The notes below the pieces were generated by a model. It ran no database searches. It worked only from the letters and a program-made list of their open reading frames with translations, and was not told where the DNA came from. 12,500 nt of DNA from Apostichopus japonicus (Eukaryota > Echinodermata > Holothuroidea > Aspidochirotida > Stichopodidae). The DNA lies in the NCBI RefSeq assembly GCF_037975245.1, contig NC_092564.1, forward strand, positions 15,445,984 through 15,458,483, in the 5' to 3' direction. This document shows, piece after piece, positions 1-9,709 of this stretch; the first letter of the stretch is position 1; the number at the start of each line of letters is the position of its first letter. The translations under genes were made by a program, and so were the position numbers.

Positions 1-525
1 AAAAATGACGATTTTGTAAGGCTATACCCTTATGATTTTGGCCAAAATTGCGACTTTTTTAATTCTTCCCAAAATTGTACCTGCGGTGTGTGGCGCCCTT
101 TTGATTCCTTTCCAGGTGATAAGAGTTGTAAAAACACTCATATTTTGGTAGAAAAATGAAATTTAATAACCATATCTCGACGTCATTTCATATCGCATTT
201 AGATTATTAAAACTTCGTCAAATGACACTTTTTGACTAGAGAGAAGCGTCTAATGGGTGCTGTGGTCCGTTCTACGTATCCTGAGAGAAATTTGAGAACT
301 TTCATTTTTGGCCCAAAATGACGATTTTGTAAGGCTATACCCTTATGATTTTGTCCAAAATTGCGACTTTTTTAATTCTTCCCAAAATTGTACCTGCGGT
401 GTGTGGCGCCCTTTTGATTCCTTTCCAGGTGATAAGAGTTGTAAAAACACTCATATTTTGGTAGAAAAATGAAATTTAATAACCATATCTCGACGTCATT
501 TCATATCGCATTTAGATTATTAAAA

Positions 526-849
526 CTTCGTCAAATGACACTTTTTGACTCGAGAGAAGCGTCTAATGGGTGCTGTGGTCCGTTCTACGTATCCTGAGAG
601 AAATTTGAGAACTTTCATTTTTGGCCCAAATATGACGATTTTGTAAGGCTATACCCTTATGATTTTGTCGGATTTTGGCCAAAATTGCGACTTTTTTAAT
701 TCTTCCCAAAATTGTACCTGCGGTGTGTGGCGCCCTTTTGATTCCTTTCCAGGTGATAAGAGTTGTAAAAACACTCATATTTTGGTAGAAAAATGAAATT
801 TAATAACCATATCTCGACGTCATTTCATATCGCATTTAGATTATTAAAA
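526..849. repeat. Representative long-form satellite monomer (324 bp), class A
   Basis: This copy shows the internal layout. After the landmark comes an XhoI-type palindrome CTCGAG at 549-554, which in other copies reads CTAGAG, CTGGAG or CTCGAA. The zone from there to about 690 holds nearly all differences between monomers. It ends in two adjacent 10-mers, GATTTTGTCG at 661-670 and GATTTTGGCC at 671-680; short monomers (from 213, 1174, 2461, 4695 and 5979) have only one. From about 690 to the next landmark the sequence is almost invariant. That part contains GGCGCC at 729-734, a polypyrimidine-AG|GT junction at 752/753, and GACGTC at 816-821. Splitting the array at the CTTCG landmark is my choice; the true unit boundary is arbitrary. 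Confidence 0.9.
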
Positions 850-1651
850 CTTCGTCAAATGACACTTTTTGTCTCGAAAGAAGCGTCTAATGGGTGCTGT
901 GGTCCGTTCTACATATCCTGAGAGAAAATTAAGAACTTTCATTTTTGGCCCAAAAATGACGATTTTGTAAGGCTATACCCTTATGATTTTGTCGGATTTT
1001 GGCCAAAATTGCGACTTTTTTAATTCTTCCCAAAATTGTACCTGCGGTGTGTGGCGCCCTTTTGATTCCTTTCCAGGTGATAAGAGTTGTAAAAACACTC
1101 ATATTTTGGTAGAAAAATGAAATTTAATAACCATATCTCGACGTCATTTCATATCGCATTTAGATTATTGAAACTTCGTCAAATGACACTTTTTGACTGG
1201 AGAGAAGCGTCTAATGGGTGCTGTGGTCCGTTCTACGTATCTTGAGAGAAATTTGAGAACTTTCATTTTTGGCCCAAAATGACGATTTTGTAAGGCTATA
1301 CCCTTATGATTTTGTCCAAAATTGCGACTTTTTTAATTCTTCCCAAAATTGTACCTGCGGTGTGTGGCGCCCTTTTGATTCCTTTCCAGGTGATAAGAGT
1401 TGTAAAAACACTCATATTTTGGTAGAAAAATGAAATTTAATAACCATATCTCGACGTCATTTCATATCGCATTTAGATTATTAAAACTTCGTCAAATGAC
1501 ACTTTTTGTCTCGAGAGAAGCGTCTAATGGGTGCTGTGGTCCGTTCTACATATCCTGAGAGAAAATTAAGAACTTTCATTTTTGGCCCAAAAATGACGAT
1601 TTTGTAAGGCTATATACCCTTATGATTTTGTCGGATTTTGGCCAAAATTGC

Positions 1652-3427
1652 GACTTTTTTAATTCTTCCCAAAATTGTACCTGCGGTGTGTGGCGCCCTT
1701 TTGATTCCTTTCCAGGTGATAAGAGTTGTAAAAACACTCATATTTTGGTAGAAAAATGAAATTTAATAACCATATCTCGACGTCATTTCATATCGCATTT
1801 AGATTATTAAAACTTCGTCAAATGACACTTTTTGTCTCGAGAGAAGCGTCTAATGGGTGCTGTGGTCCGTTCTACATATCCTGAGAGAAAATTAAGAACT
1901 TTCATTTTTGGCCCAAAAATGACGATTTTGTAAGGCTATACCCTTATGATTTTGTCGGATTTTGGCCAAAATTGTGACTTTTTTAATTCTTCCCAAAATT
2001 GTACCTGCGGTGTGTGGCGCCCTTTTGATTCCTTTCCAGGTGATAAGAGTTGTAAAAACACTCATATTTTGGTAGAAAAATGAAATTTAATAACCATATC
2101 TCGACGTCATTTCATATCGCATTTAGATTATTAAAACTTCGTCAAATGACACTTTTTGTCTCGAGAGAAGCGTCTAATGGGTGCTGTGGCCCGTTCTACA
2201 TATCCTGAGAGAAAATTAAGAACTTTCATTTTTGTCCCAAAAATGAAAATTTTGTAAGGCTATACCCTTATGATTTTGTCGGATTTTGTCCAAAATTGCG
2301 ACTTTTTTAATTCTTCCCAAAATTGTACCTGCGGTGTGTGGCGCCCTTTTGATTCCTTTCCAGGTGATAAGAGTTGTAAAAACACTCATATTTTGGTAGA
2401 AAAATGAAATTTAATAACCATATCTCGACGTCATTTCATATCGCATTTAGATTATTAAAACTTCGTCAAATGACACTTTTTGACTCGAGAGAAGCGTCTA
2501 ATGGGTGCTGTGGTCCGTTCTACGTATCCTGAGAGAAATTTGAGAACTTTCATTTTTGGTCCAAAAATGACGATTTTGTAAGGCTATACCCTTATGATTT
2601 TGTCCAAAATTGCGACTTTTTTAATTCTTCCCAAAATTGTATCTGCGGTGTGTGGCGCCCTTTTGATTCCTTTCCAGGTGATAAGAGTTGTAAAAACACT
2701 CATATTTTGGTAGAAAAATGAAATTTAATAACCATATCTCGACGTCATTTCATATCGCATTTAGATTATTAAAACTTCGTCAAATGACACTTTTTGACTG
2801 GAGAGAAGCGTCTAATGGGTGCTGTGGTCCGTTCTACGTATCTTGAGAGAAAATTTGAGAACTTTCATTTTTGGCCCAAATATGACGATTTTGTAAGGTT
2901 ATACCCTTATGATTTTGTCGGATTTTGGCCAAAATTGCGACTTTTTTAATTCTTCCCAAAATTGTACCTGCGGTGTGTGGCGCCCTTTTGATTCCTTTCC
3001 AGGTGATAAGAGTTGTAAAAACACTCATATTTTGGTAGAAAAATGAAATTTAATAACCATATCTCGACGTCACTTCATATCGCATTTAGATTATTAAAAC
3101 TTCGTCAAATGACACTTTTTGACTGGAGAGAAGCGTCTAATGGGTGCTGTGGTCCGTTCTACGTATCCTGAGAGAAATTTGAGAACTTTCATTTTTGTCC
3201 CAAATATGACGATTTTGTAAGGCTATACCCTTATGATTTTGTCGGATTTTGGCCAAAATTGCGACTTTTTTAATTCTTCCCAAAATTGTACCTGCCCTTG
3301 TGTGGCGCCCTTTTGATTCCTTTCCAGGTTATAAGGGTTGTAAAAACACTCATATTTTGGTAGAAAAATGAAATTTAATAACCATATCTCGACGTCATTT
3401 CATATCGCATTTAGATTATTAAAACTT
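1652..3427. repeat. Higher-order block, copy 1 (about 5.5 satellite monomers)
   Basis: This 1776-bp stretch matches 5170-6945 at a constant offset of 3518 bp. Six consecutive landmarks (1813, 2137, 2461, 2775, 3100, 3425) all pair with partners exactly 3518 bp away. Private variants are shared by both copies: GGCCCG instead of GGTCCG near 2189, AAATGAAAATTTT near 2240, TGTATCTGC near 2640, GACGTCACTTC near 3068, CCTGCCCTTGTG at 3291 and GGTTATAAGGG near 3328. I found one clear difference inside the block: T at 2560 versus C at 6078. The limits are set by the first mismatches on each side (1651 and 3428) and could be fuzzy, because the monomer parts next to them are invariant anyway. Confidence 0.92.
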
Positions 3428-3719
3428 CGTCAAATGACACTTTTTGTCTCGAGAGAAGCGTCTATTGGGTGCTGTGGTCCGTTCTACGTATCCTGAGAGA
3501 AATTTGAGAACTTTCATATTTGGCCCACAATGACGATTTTGTAAGGCTATACCCTTATGACTTTTTTAATTCTTCCCAAAATTGTACCTGCGGTGTGTGG
3601 CGCCCTTTTGATTCCTTTCCAGGTGATAAGAGTTGTAAAAACACTCATATTTTGGTAGAAAAATGAAATTTAATAACCATATCTCGACGTCATTTCATAT
3701 CGCATTTAGATTATTAAAA
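3425..3719. repeat. Satellite monomer with internal deletion (295 bp)
   Basis: This copy lacks about 28 bp that other monomers have between CCCTTATGA and CTTTTTTAATTC; the junction is at about 3560/3561. The bases GA flank both ends of the missing piece in intact monomers, which fits a microhomology-mediated deletion. The monomer is also a class hybrid: it begins like class B (TGTCTCGAG) but continues like class A (CTACGTATCC, AAATTTGAG). It carries private changes CTATTGGG near 3462 and CATATTTGGCCCACAATG near 3515. Confidence 0.85.
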
Positions 3720-5169
3720 CTTCGTCAAATGACACTTTTTGTCTCGAGAGAAGCGTCTAATGGGTGCTGTGGTCCGTTCTACATATCCTGAGAGAAAATT
3801 AAGAACTTTCATTTTTGGCCCAAAAATGACGATTTTGTAAGGCTATATACCCTTTTGATTTTGTCGGATTTTGGCCAAAATTGCGACTTTTTTAATTCTT
3901 CCCAAAATTGTACCTGCGGTGTGTGGCGCCCTTTTGATTCCTTTCCAGGTGATAAGAGTTGTAAAAACACTCATATTTTGGTAGAAAAATGAAATTTAAT
4001 AACCATATCTCGACGTCATTTCATATCGCATTTAGATTATTAAAACTTCGTCAAATGACACTTTTTGTCTCGAGAGAAGCGTCTAATGGGTGCTGTGGTC
4101 CGTTCTACATATCCTGAGAGAAAATTAAGAACTTTCATTTTTGGCCCAAAAATGACGATTTTGTAAGGCTATACCCTTATGATTTTGTCGGATTTTGGCC
4201 AAAATTGCGACTTTTTTAATTCTTCCCAAAATTGTACCTGCGGTGTGTGGCGCCCTTTTGATTCCTTTCCAGGTGATAAGAGTTGTAAAAACACTCATAT
4301 TTTGGTAGAAAAATGAAATTTAATAACCATATCTCGACGTCATTTCATATCGCATTTAGATTATTAAAACTTCGTCAAATGACACTTTTTGTCTCGAGAG
4401 AAGCGTCTAATGGGTGCTGTGGTCCGTTCTGCATATCCTGAGAGAAAATTAAGAACTTTCCTTTTTTGGCCCAAAAATGACGATTTTGTAAGGCTATACC
4501 CTTATGATTTTGTCGGATTTTGTCCAAAATTGCGACTTTTTTAATTCTTCCCAAAATTGTACCTGCGGTGTGTGGCGCCCTTTTGATTCCTTTCCAGGTG
4601 ATAAGAGTTGTAAAAACACTCATATTTTGGTAGAAAAATGAAATTTAATAACCATATCTCGACGTCATTTCATATCGCATTTAGATTATTAAAACTTCGT
4701 CAAATGACACTTTTTGACTAGAGAGAAGCGTCTAATGGGTGCTGTGGTCCGTCCTACGTATCCTGAGAGAAATTTGAGAACTTTCATTTTTGGCCCACAA
4801 TGTCGATTTTGTAAGGCTATACCCTTATGATTTTGTCCAAAATTGCGACTTTTTTAATTCTTCCCAAAATTGTACCTGCGGTGTGTGGCGCCCTTTTGAT
4901 TCCTTTCCAGGTGATAAGAGTTGTAAAAACACTCATATTTTGGTAGAAAAATGAAATTTAATAACCATATCTCGACGTCATTTCATATCGCATTTAGATT
5001 ATTAAAACTTCGTCAAATGACACTTTTTGACTGGAGAGAAGCGTCTAATGGGTGCTGTGGTCCGTTCTACGTATCCTGAGAGAAATTTGAGAACTTTCAT
5101 TTTTGGCCCAAAATGACGATTTTGTAAGGCTATACCCTTATGATTTTGTCGGATTTTGGCCAAAATTGT

Positions 5170-6945
5170 GACTTTTTTAATTCTTCCCAAAATTGTACCT
5201 GCGGTGTGTGGCGCCCTTTTGATTCCTTTCCAGGTGATAAGAGTTGTAAAAACACTCATATTTTGGTAGAAAAATGAAATTTAATAACCATATCTCGACG
5301 TCATTTCATATCGCATTTAGATTATTAAAACTTCGTCAAATGACACTTTTTGTCTCGAGAGAAGCGTCTAATGGGTGCTGTGGTCCGTTCTACATATCCT
5401 GAGAGAAAATTAAGAACTTTCATTTTTGGCCCAAAAATGACGATTTTGTAAGGCTATACCCTTATGATTTTGTCGGATTTTGGCCAAAATTGTGACTTTT
5501 TTAATTCTTCCCAAAATTGTACCTGCGGTGTGTGGCGCCCTTTTGATTCCTTTCCAGGTGATAAGAGTTGTAAAAACACTCATATTTTGGTAGAAAAATG
5601 AAATTTAATAACCATATCTCGACGTCATTTCATATCGCATTTAGATTATTAAAACTTCGTCAAATGACACTTTTTGTCTCGAGAGAAGCGTCTAATGGGT
5701 GCTGTGGCCCGTTCTACATATCCTGAGAGAAAATTAAGAACTTTCATTTTTGTCCCAAAAATGAAAATTTTGTAAGGCTATACCCTTATGATTTTGTCGG
5801 ATTTTGTCCAAAATTGCGACTTTTTTAATTCTTCCCAAAATTGTACCTGCGGTGTGTGGCGCCCTTTTGATTCCTTTCCAGGTGATAAGAGTTGTAAAAA
5901 CACTCATATTTTGGTAGAAAAATGAAATTTAATAACCATATCTCGACGTCATTTCATATCGCATTTAGATTATTAAAACTTCGTCAAATGACACTTTTTG
6001 ACTCGAGAGAAGCGTCTAATGGGTGCTGTGGTCCGTTCTACGTATCCTGAGAGAAATTTGAGAACTTTCATTTTTGGCCCAAAAATGACGATTTTGTAAG
6101 GCTATACCCTTATGATTTTGTCCAAAATTGCGACTTTTTTAATTCTTCCCAAAATTGTATCTGCGGTGTGTGGCGCCCTTTTGATTCCTTTCCAGGTGAT
6201 AAGAGTTGTAAAAACACTCATATTTTGGTAGAAAAATGAAATTTAATAACCATATCTCGACGTCATTTCATATCGCATTTAGATTATTAAAACTTCGTCA
6301 AATGACACTTTTTGACTGGAGAGAAGCGTCTAATGGGTGCTGTGGTCCGTTCTACGTATCTTGAGAGAAAATTTGAGAACTTTCATTTTTGGCCCAAATA
6401 TGACGATTTTGTAAGGTTATACCCTTATGATTTTGTCGGATTTTGGCCAAAATTGCGACTTTTTTAATTCTTCCCAAAATTGTACCTGCGGTGTGTGGCG
6501 CCCTTTTGATTCCTTTCCAGGTGATAAGAGTTGTAAAAACACTCATATTTTGGTAGAAAAATGAAATTTAATAACCATATCTCGACGTCACTTCATATCG
6601 CATTTAGATTATTAAAACTTCGTCAAATGACACTTTTTGACTGGAGAGAAGCGTCTAATGGGTGCTGTGGTCCGTTCTACGTATCCTGAGAGAAATTTGA
6701 GAACTTTCATTTTTGTCCCAAATATGACGATTTTGTAAGGCTATACCCTTATGATTTTGTCGGATTTTGGCCAAAATTGCGACTTTTTTAATTCTTCCCA
6801 AAATTGTACCTGCCCTTGTGTGGCGCCCTTTTGATTCCTTTCCAGGTTATAAGGGTTGTAAAAACACTCATATTTTGGTAGAAAAATGAAATTTAATAAC
6901 CATATCTCGACGTCATTTCATATCGCATTTAGATTATTAAAACTT
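5170..6945. repeat. Higher-order block, copy 2 (about 5.5 satellite monomers)
   Basis: Second copy of the block at 1652-3427, in the same orientation. Monomer order, size pattern (324, 324, 314, 325, 325) and all the private variants listed for copy 1 recur here, for example GGCCCG near 5707 and CCTGCCCTTGTG at 6809. The monomers just before (from 5008) and just after (from 6943) do not match their counterparts, so the duplication is bounded. Unequal crossover or a replication-slippage event spanning about 3.5 kb would produce this pattern. Confidence 0.92.
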
Positions 6946-7587
6946 TTTCAAATGACACTTTTTGTCTCGAGAAGCGTCTAATGGGTGCTGTGGTCCGTTC
7001 TACGTATCCTGAGAGAAAATTTAGAACTTTCATTTTTGGCCCAAATATGACGATTTTGTAAGGCTATACCCTTATGATTTTGTCGGATTTTGGCCAAAAT
7101 TGCGACTTTTTTAATTCTTCCCAAAATTGTACCTGCGGTGTGTGGCGCCCTTTTGATTCCTTTCCAGGTGATAAGAGTTGTAAAAACACTCATATTTTGG
7201 TAGAAAAATGAAATTTAATAACCATATCTCGACGTCATTTCATATCGCATTTAGATGACTAAAACTTCGTCAAATGACACTTTTTGACTCGAGAGAAGCG
7301 TCTAATGGGTGCTGTGGTCCGTTCTACGTATCCTGAGAGAAATTTGAGAACTTTCATTTTTGGCCCAAAAATGACGATTTTGTAAGGCTATACCCTTATG
7401 ATTTTGTCGGATTTTGGCCAAATTGCGACTTTTTTAATTCTTCCCAAAATTGTACCTGCGGTGTGTGGCGCCCTTTTGATTCCTTTCCAGGTGATAAGAG
7501 TTGTAAAAACACTCATATTTTGGTAGAAAAATGAAATTTAATAACCATATCTCGACGTCATTTCATATCGCATTTAGATCATTAAAA

Positions 7588-8083
7588 CTTCGTCAAATGA
7601 CACTTTTTTTCTCGAGAGAAGCGTCTAATGGGTGCTGTGGTCCGTTCTACGTATACTGAGAGAAAATTAAGAACTTTAATTTTGGCCTAAATATGACGAT
7701 TTTGTAAGGCTATACCCTTATGATTTTGTCGGATTTCCTTTCCAGGTGATAAGAGTGGTAGAAACACTAATATTTTGGTAGAAAAATGAAATTTAATAAC
7801 CATATCTTGACGTCATTTTATATCGCATTGAGAAGACTAAAACTTCGTCAAATGACACTTTTGTCTCGAGAGAAGCGTCTAATGGGTGATAGGTCCGTTC
7901 TACGTATCCTGAGAGAAAATTAAGAACTTTCATTTTTGGCCCAAAAATGATAAGAGTAGTTAAGAGTAGTAAGAGTATTAAAAGCACTCATATTTTGGTG
8001 GAAAATGAAATTTAAGAACTATATCTCGACGTCATTTCATATCGCTTTTAGATTATTAAAACTTTGTCAAATGACACTTTGTC
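7588..8083. repeat. Degenerate right edge of the satellite array
   Basis: The last monomers shrink and diverge: 255 bp from 7588, 219 bp from 7843, then a fragment from 8062 that stops after about 20 bp. The monomer from 7588 lost about 68 bp, joining CGGATTT directly to CCTTTCCAGG near 7736. The monomer from 7843 lost the GGCGCC portion and gained a short tandem repeat. Substitutions such as CTTTGTCAAATG at 8062 and CATATCTTGACG near 7801 are much denser than inside the array. This is the usual pattern of a satellite border, where unequal exchange cannot homogenise terminal copies. Homology ends at about 8083, just before the 8-bp palindrome CTCCGGAG (8090-8097). Confidence 0.9.
7951..7979. 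repeat. Short 10-bp tandem repeat inside a decayed monomer
   Basis: TAAGAGTAGT occurs twice in direct succession (7951-7970) and is followed by a partial third copy (AAGAGTATT). It sits where intact monomers read GATAAGAGTTG, so it appears to be a local slippage expansion of that motif after the surrounding part of the monomer was deleted. Confidence 0.8.
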
Positions 8084-8435
8084 CAAGAGCTCCGGAGAAG
8101 TGGAGTTGGGTTATGGGTTCAAGTAGAGACCAATATAAAACACCTGGAATAATTTCCTTGAAATTGTAATGATAAAAAAATGGAATGAAACCATGTTTTT
8201 TTAGCTTGAATGATTGCTTGGTCAGTAACTATTGTTCTTAATACCCAGTCACCAAATCAACAGAAAAACAAATATTACGTTTCTCACAAAAGCAGTTGTT
8301 TTTTGTTTTGTTTTTTCTGAGCAGAGTTGCACATCTAAAAAAAAAGAAGGAAAACAACATGATGGATCATTTATATAAACTTCTCACACAGTTAAATAAA
8401 CATTTACACAAGTCATACTAATAATGATAATACTC

Positions 8436-8454
8436 ATAATAATAATAATAATAT
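8436..8454. repeat. (ATA)n trinucleotide microsatellite
   Basis: A 19-bp run of about six ATA units (ATAATAATAATAATAATAT), preceded by imperfect ATAATGATAATACTC copies from about 8420. It is short and probably of no functional meaning. Confidence 0.85.
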
Positions 8455-8878
8455 CACACATTTATATACATATTCACACCTCAACGTAATGCACGATTTT
8501 AAGCACTTATTTTATAGTGACTTTTGAATATTTCTTTGTAAAATCTCAAAATAAACATGGGCTGCTTTCTCTCTGTTTTTCTTTCTTTCTTTTTTGATGA
8601 AAAAAAAAATAAGAAAATGATTCCTTTTACTTTCTGATTTTGTCTTGTTGTAGCTTGTCTTTATGAATGTTTCAATTTTTTCAGAATTGACTAAAGAAAA
8701 GTCAACATATCTGAAAACATTTAATGAAAATATAAATGAATAAATATTCATGTGGGCAATGATATCTCTGCTTTTGTTTAACAATGAAGAGAATAAAAGA
8801 TATGAAATGATTGCTTGCTCTTAGTAAGCAGGCGAGTGAAACCATGGAATATTTTTATATTTTTTTACTTTGATTCTG

Positions 8879-8908
8879 GCAACCACTTCCTTCCATAGTG
8901 GAGGTTGC
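8879..8908. other. Small stem-loop (inverted repeat GCAAC...GTTGC)
   Basis: GCAAC at 8879-8883 pairs with GTTGC at 8904-8908, and CACT at 8884-8887 can pair with AGTG at 8897-8900, leaving a 9-base loop and a three-base bulge (GAG). About nine base pairs in all. It stands out in the AT-rich spacer for its GC content, but no known RNA family is recognised. Confidence 0.45.
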
Positions 8909-8931
8909 ATTATTATCCTCTATAACACTGG

Positions 8932-9042
8932 CCTATGCAAATGCAACAAAGTAATTAAATATGCAAAATGAACCTATGCAAACGCACATATGCATCTTCA
9001 ATAAACCTAATGTTAAGGATATATCCGGGCAAATAATGCATT
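8932..9042. promoter_or_regulatory. Cluster of octamer-like ATGCAAA motifs with a TAATTA core
   Basis: A perfect octamer ATGCAAAT begins at 8935 and overlaps a second ATGCAA (8941-8946). ATGCAAAA follows at 8961, ATGCAAAC at 8976, and ATGCAT cores at about 8990 and 9036. A palindromic homeodomain core TAATTA lies at 8952-8957. ATGCAAAT is the classical binding site of POU-homeodomain factors, and TAATTA is a generic homeodomain site. AT-rich DNA produces such words by chance, and no gene is visible in the window to be regulated, so this is only a candidate enhancer-like cluster. Two of the motifs share the context CCTATGCAAA (8932 and 8973), hinting at a 41-bp local duplication instead. Confidence 0.25.
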
Positions 9043-9217
9043 TTCGTGAACCACAAAAATGCATTCCTTCCTCATCATCTATGCTTCACAAAGAAAGCCA
9101 TTTCTTAAGGATATTTGCAAGCAGGGGATGTGAATAATTGGGTCAACTAGAACTCAGTTAATGCACATTCAATAGGGTCCGATTAAATTAGGTGGTTGAA
9201 TATTTTATAAGGTTGGT

Positions 9218-9300
9218 CCAATATCAAACGTGAATAAATACAAATGGCGTTATAATATATAAACCAGTGAATAAATAAACAACACCCTGGTTTGATATGG
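9218..9300. repeat. Nested inverted repeats with embedded direct repeat
   Basis: CCAATATCAAAC (9218-9229) is the near-perfect reverse complement of GTTTGATATGG (9290-9300). Between them AAACCAG (9261-9267) pairs with CTGGTTT (9287-9293). A direct repeat GTGAATAAATA occurs at 9230-9240 and 9267-9277, 37 bp apart. The arrangement could extrude as a hairpin of modest stability. No flanking target-site duplication is evident, so I do not call it a MITE. Confidence 0.4.
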
Positions 9301-9574
9301 TTATAAAAACACACATTTCACTGAGAAGACAAACACCATCAGGTATCTGAGACATTCATTTATTTATATTCCAACATGAAGTGAATCCATTCATTAAACA
9401 ACAGTTTTCCATGTCTTATTTTATCTCTCCCTCTTCAACAAATGAACAGAAATTGTTTTTTACAAAGAAATTTGTATTTTTGCAAGTCAAACAGAAACTG
9501 ACACCAAAAAAAATTGTTTACAAGAAGAATAGTATAGTCATGAAAATTTGGTGATATTCATATTTTTTTTATTT

Positions 9575-9589
9575 TACTTTCGTAAAGTA
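9575..9589. other. Small perfect hairpin
   Basis: TACTTT (9575-9580) and AAAGTA (9584-9589) are perfect complements around the loop CGT. Six A/T-dominated pairs; probably incidental. Confidence 0.3.
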
Positions 9590-9683
9590 GTTGATAAATA
9601 AGATTACCTACAAAAAATGTTGAGAGACCGAAGTAAACTCCCTGGGTCCCCGTCCAAGTCAACTAACCCTCAAATTCCAAGCT

Positions 9684-9709
9684 GAGTCCGAGTCCAGATA
9701 ACCGGACTC
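9684..9709. other. Inverted repeat GAGTCCG...CGGACTC
   Basis: GAGTCCG (9684-9690) and CGGACTC (9703-9709) are perfect complements with a 12-base loop that contains a second GAGTCC (9690-9695). It lies in a GC-richer patch with repeated AGTCC/AGTCAA words from about 9645 to 9713, which may be a remnant of an old short tandem repeat. Confidence 0.4.

Larger units (their letters stand above)
1..8083. repeat. Satellite array, about 313-326 bp monomer, 26 landmark copies
   Basis: A head-to-tail tandem array fills the first 8 kb and continues beyond the left edge. The landmark CTTCGTCAAATG (or a close variant) begins at 213, 526, 850, 1174, 1487, 1813, 2137, 2461, 2775, 3100, 3425, 3720, 4046, 4370, 4695, 5008, 5331, 5655, 5979, 6293, 6618, 6943, 7265, 7588, 7843 and 8062. 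Spacing is 313-314 or 322-326 bp except for 295 bp (from 3425), 255 bp (from 7588) and 219 bp (from 7843). Copies differ by few substitutions, so the array is young or well homogenised. A minus-strand frame of about 60 codons reappears in long monomers but is broken in short ones by a 10-bp indel; I do not call it a gene. The family is not one I recognise by name. A centromeric, pericentromeric or heterochromatic location is possible but not shown by the sequence. Confidence 0.97.

Noticed and set aside
213-230. CENP-B box in the satellite (CTTCGTCAAATGACAC)
   Set aside because: Only the TTCG half and one central A fit the core consensus; the essential CGGG half is absent in all copies.
816-822. 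CRE/ATF site (GACGTCA) in each satellite monomer
   Set aside because: The full palindrome TGACGTCA is not present (C replaces the first T), and a 7-base match in one ancestral monomer is expected by chance.
1-8083. CRISPR array
   Set aside because: Repeats and intervening sequence are equally conserved and the unit is over 300 bp; there are no unique spacers.
8512-8784. 90-codon minus-strand frame in the AT-rich spacer
   Set aside because: It is dominated by Lys, Phe, Ile and Asn from homopolymer-rich DNA, lacks any recognisable motif and has no supporting context.
9218-9300. MITE
   Set aside because: Inverted repeats are short and imperfect and no target-site duplication flanks them.
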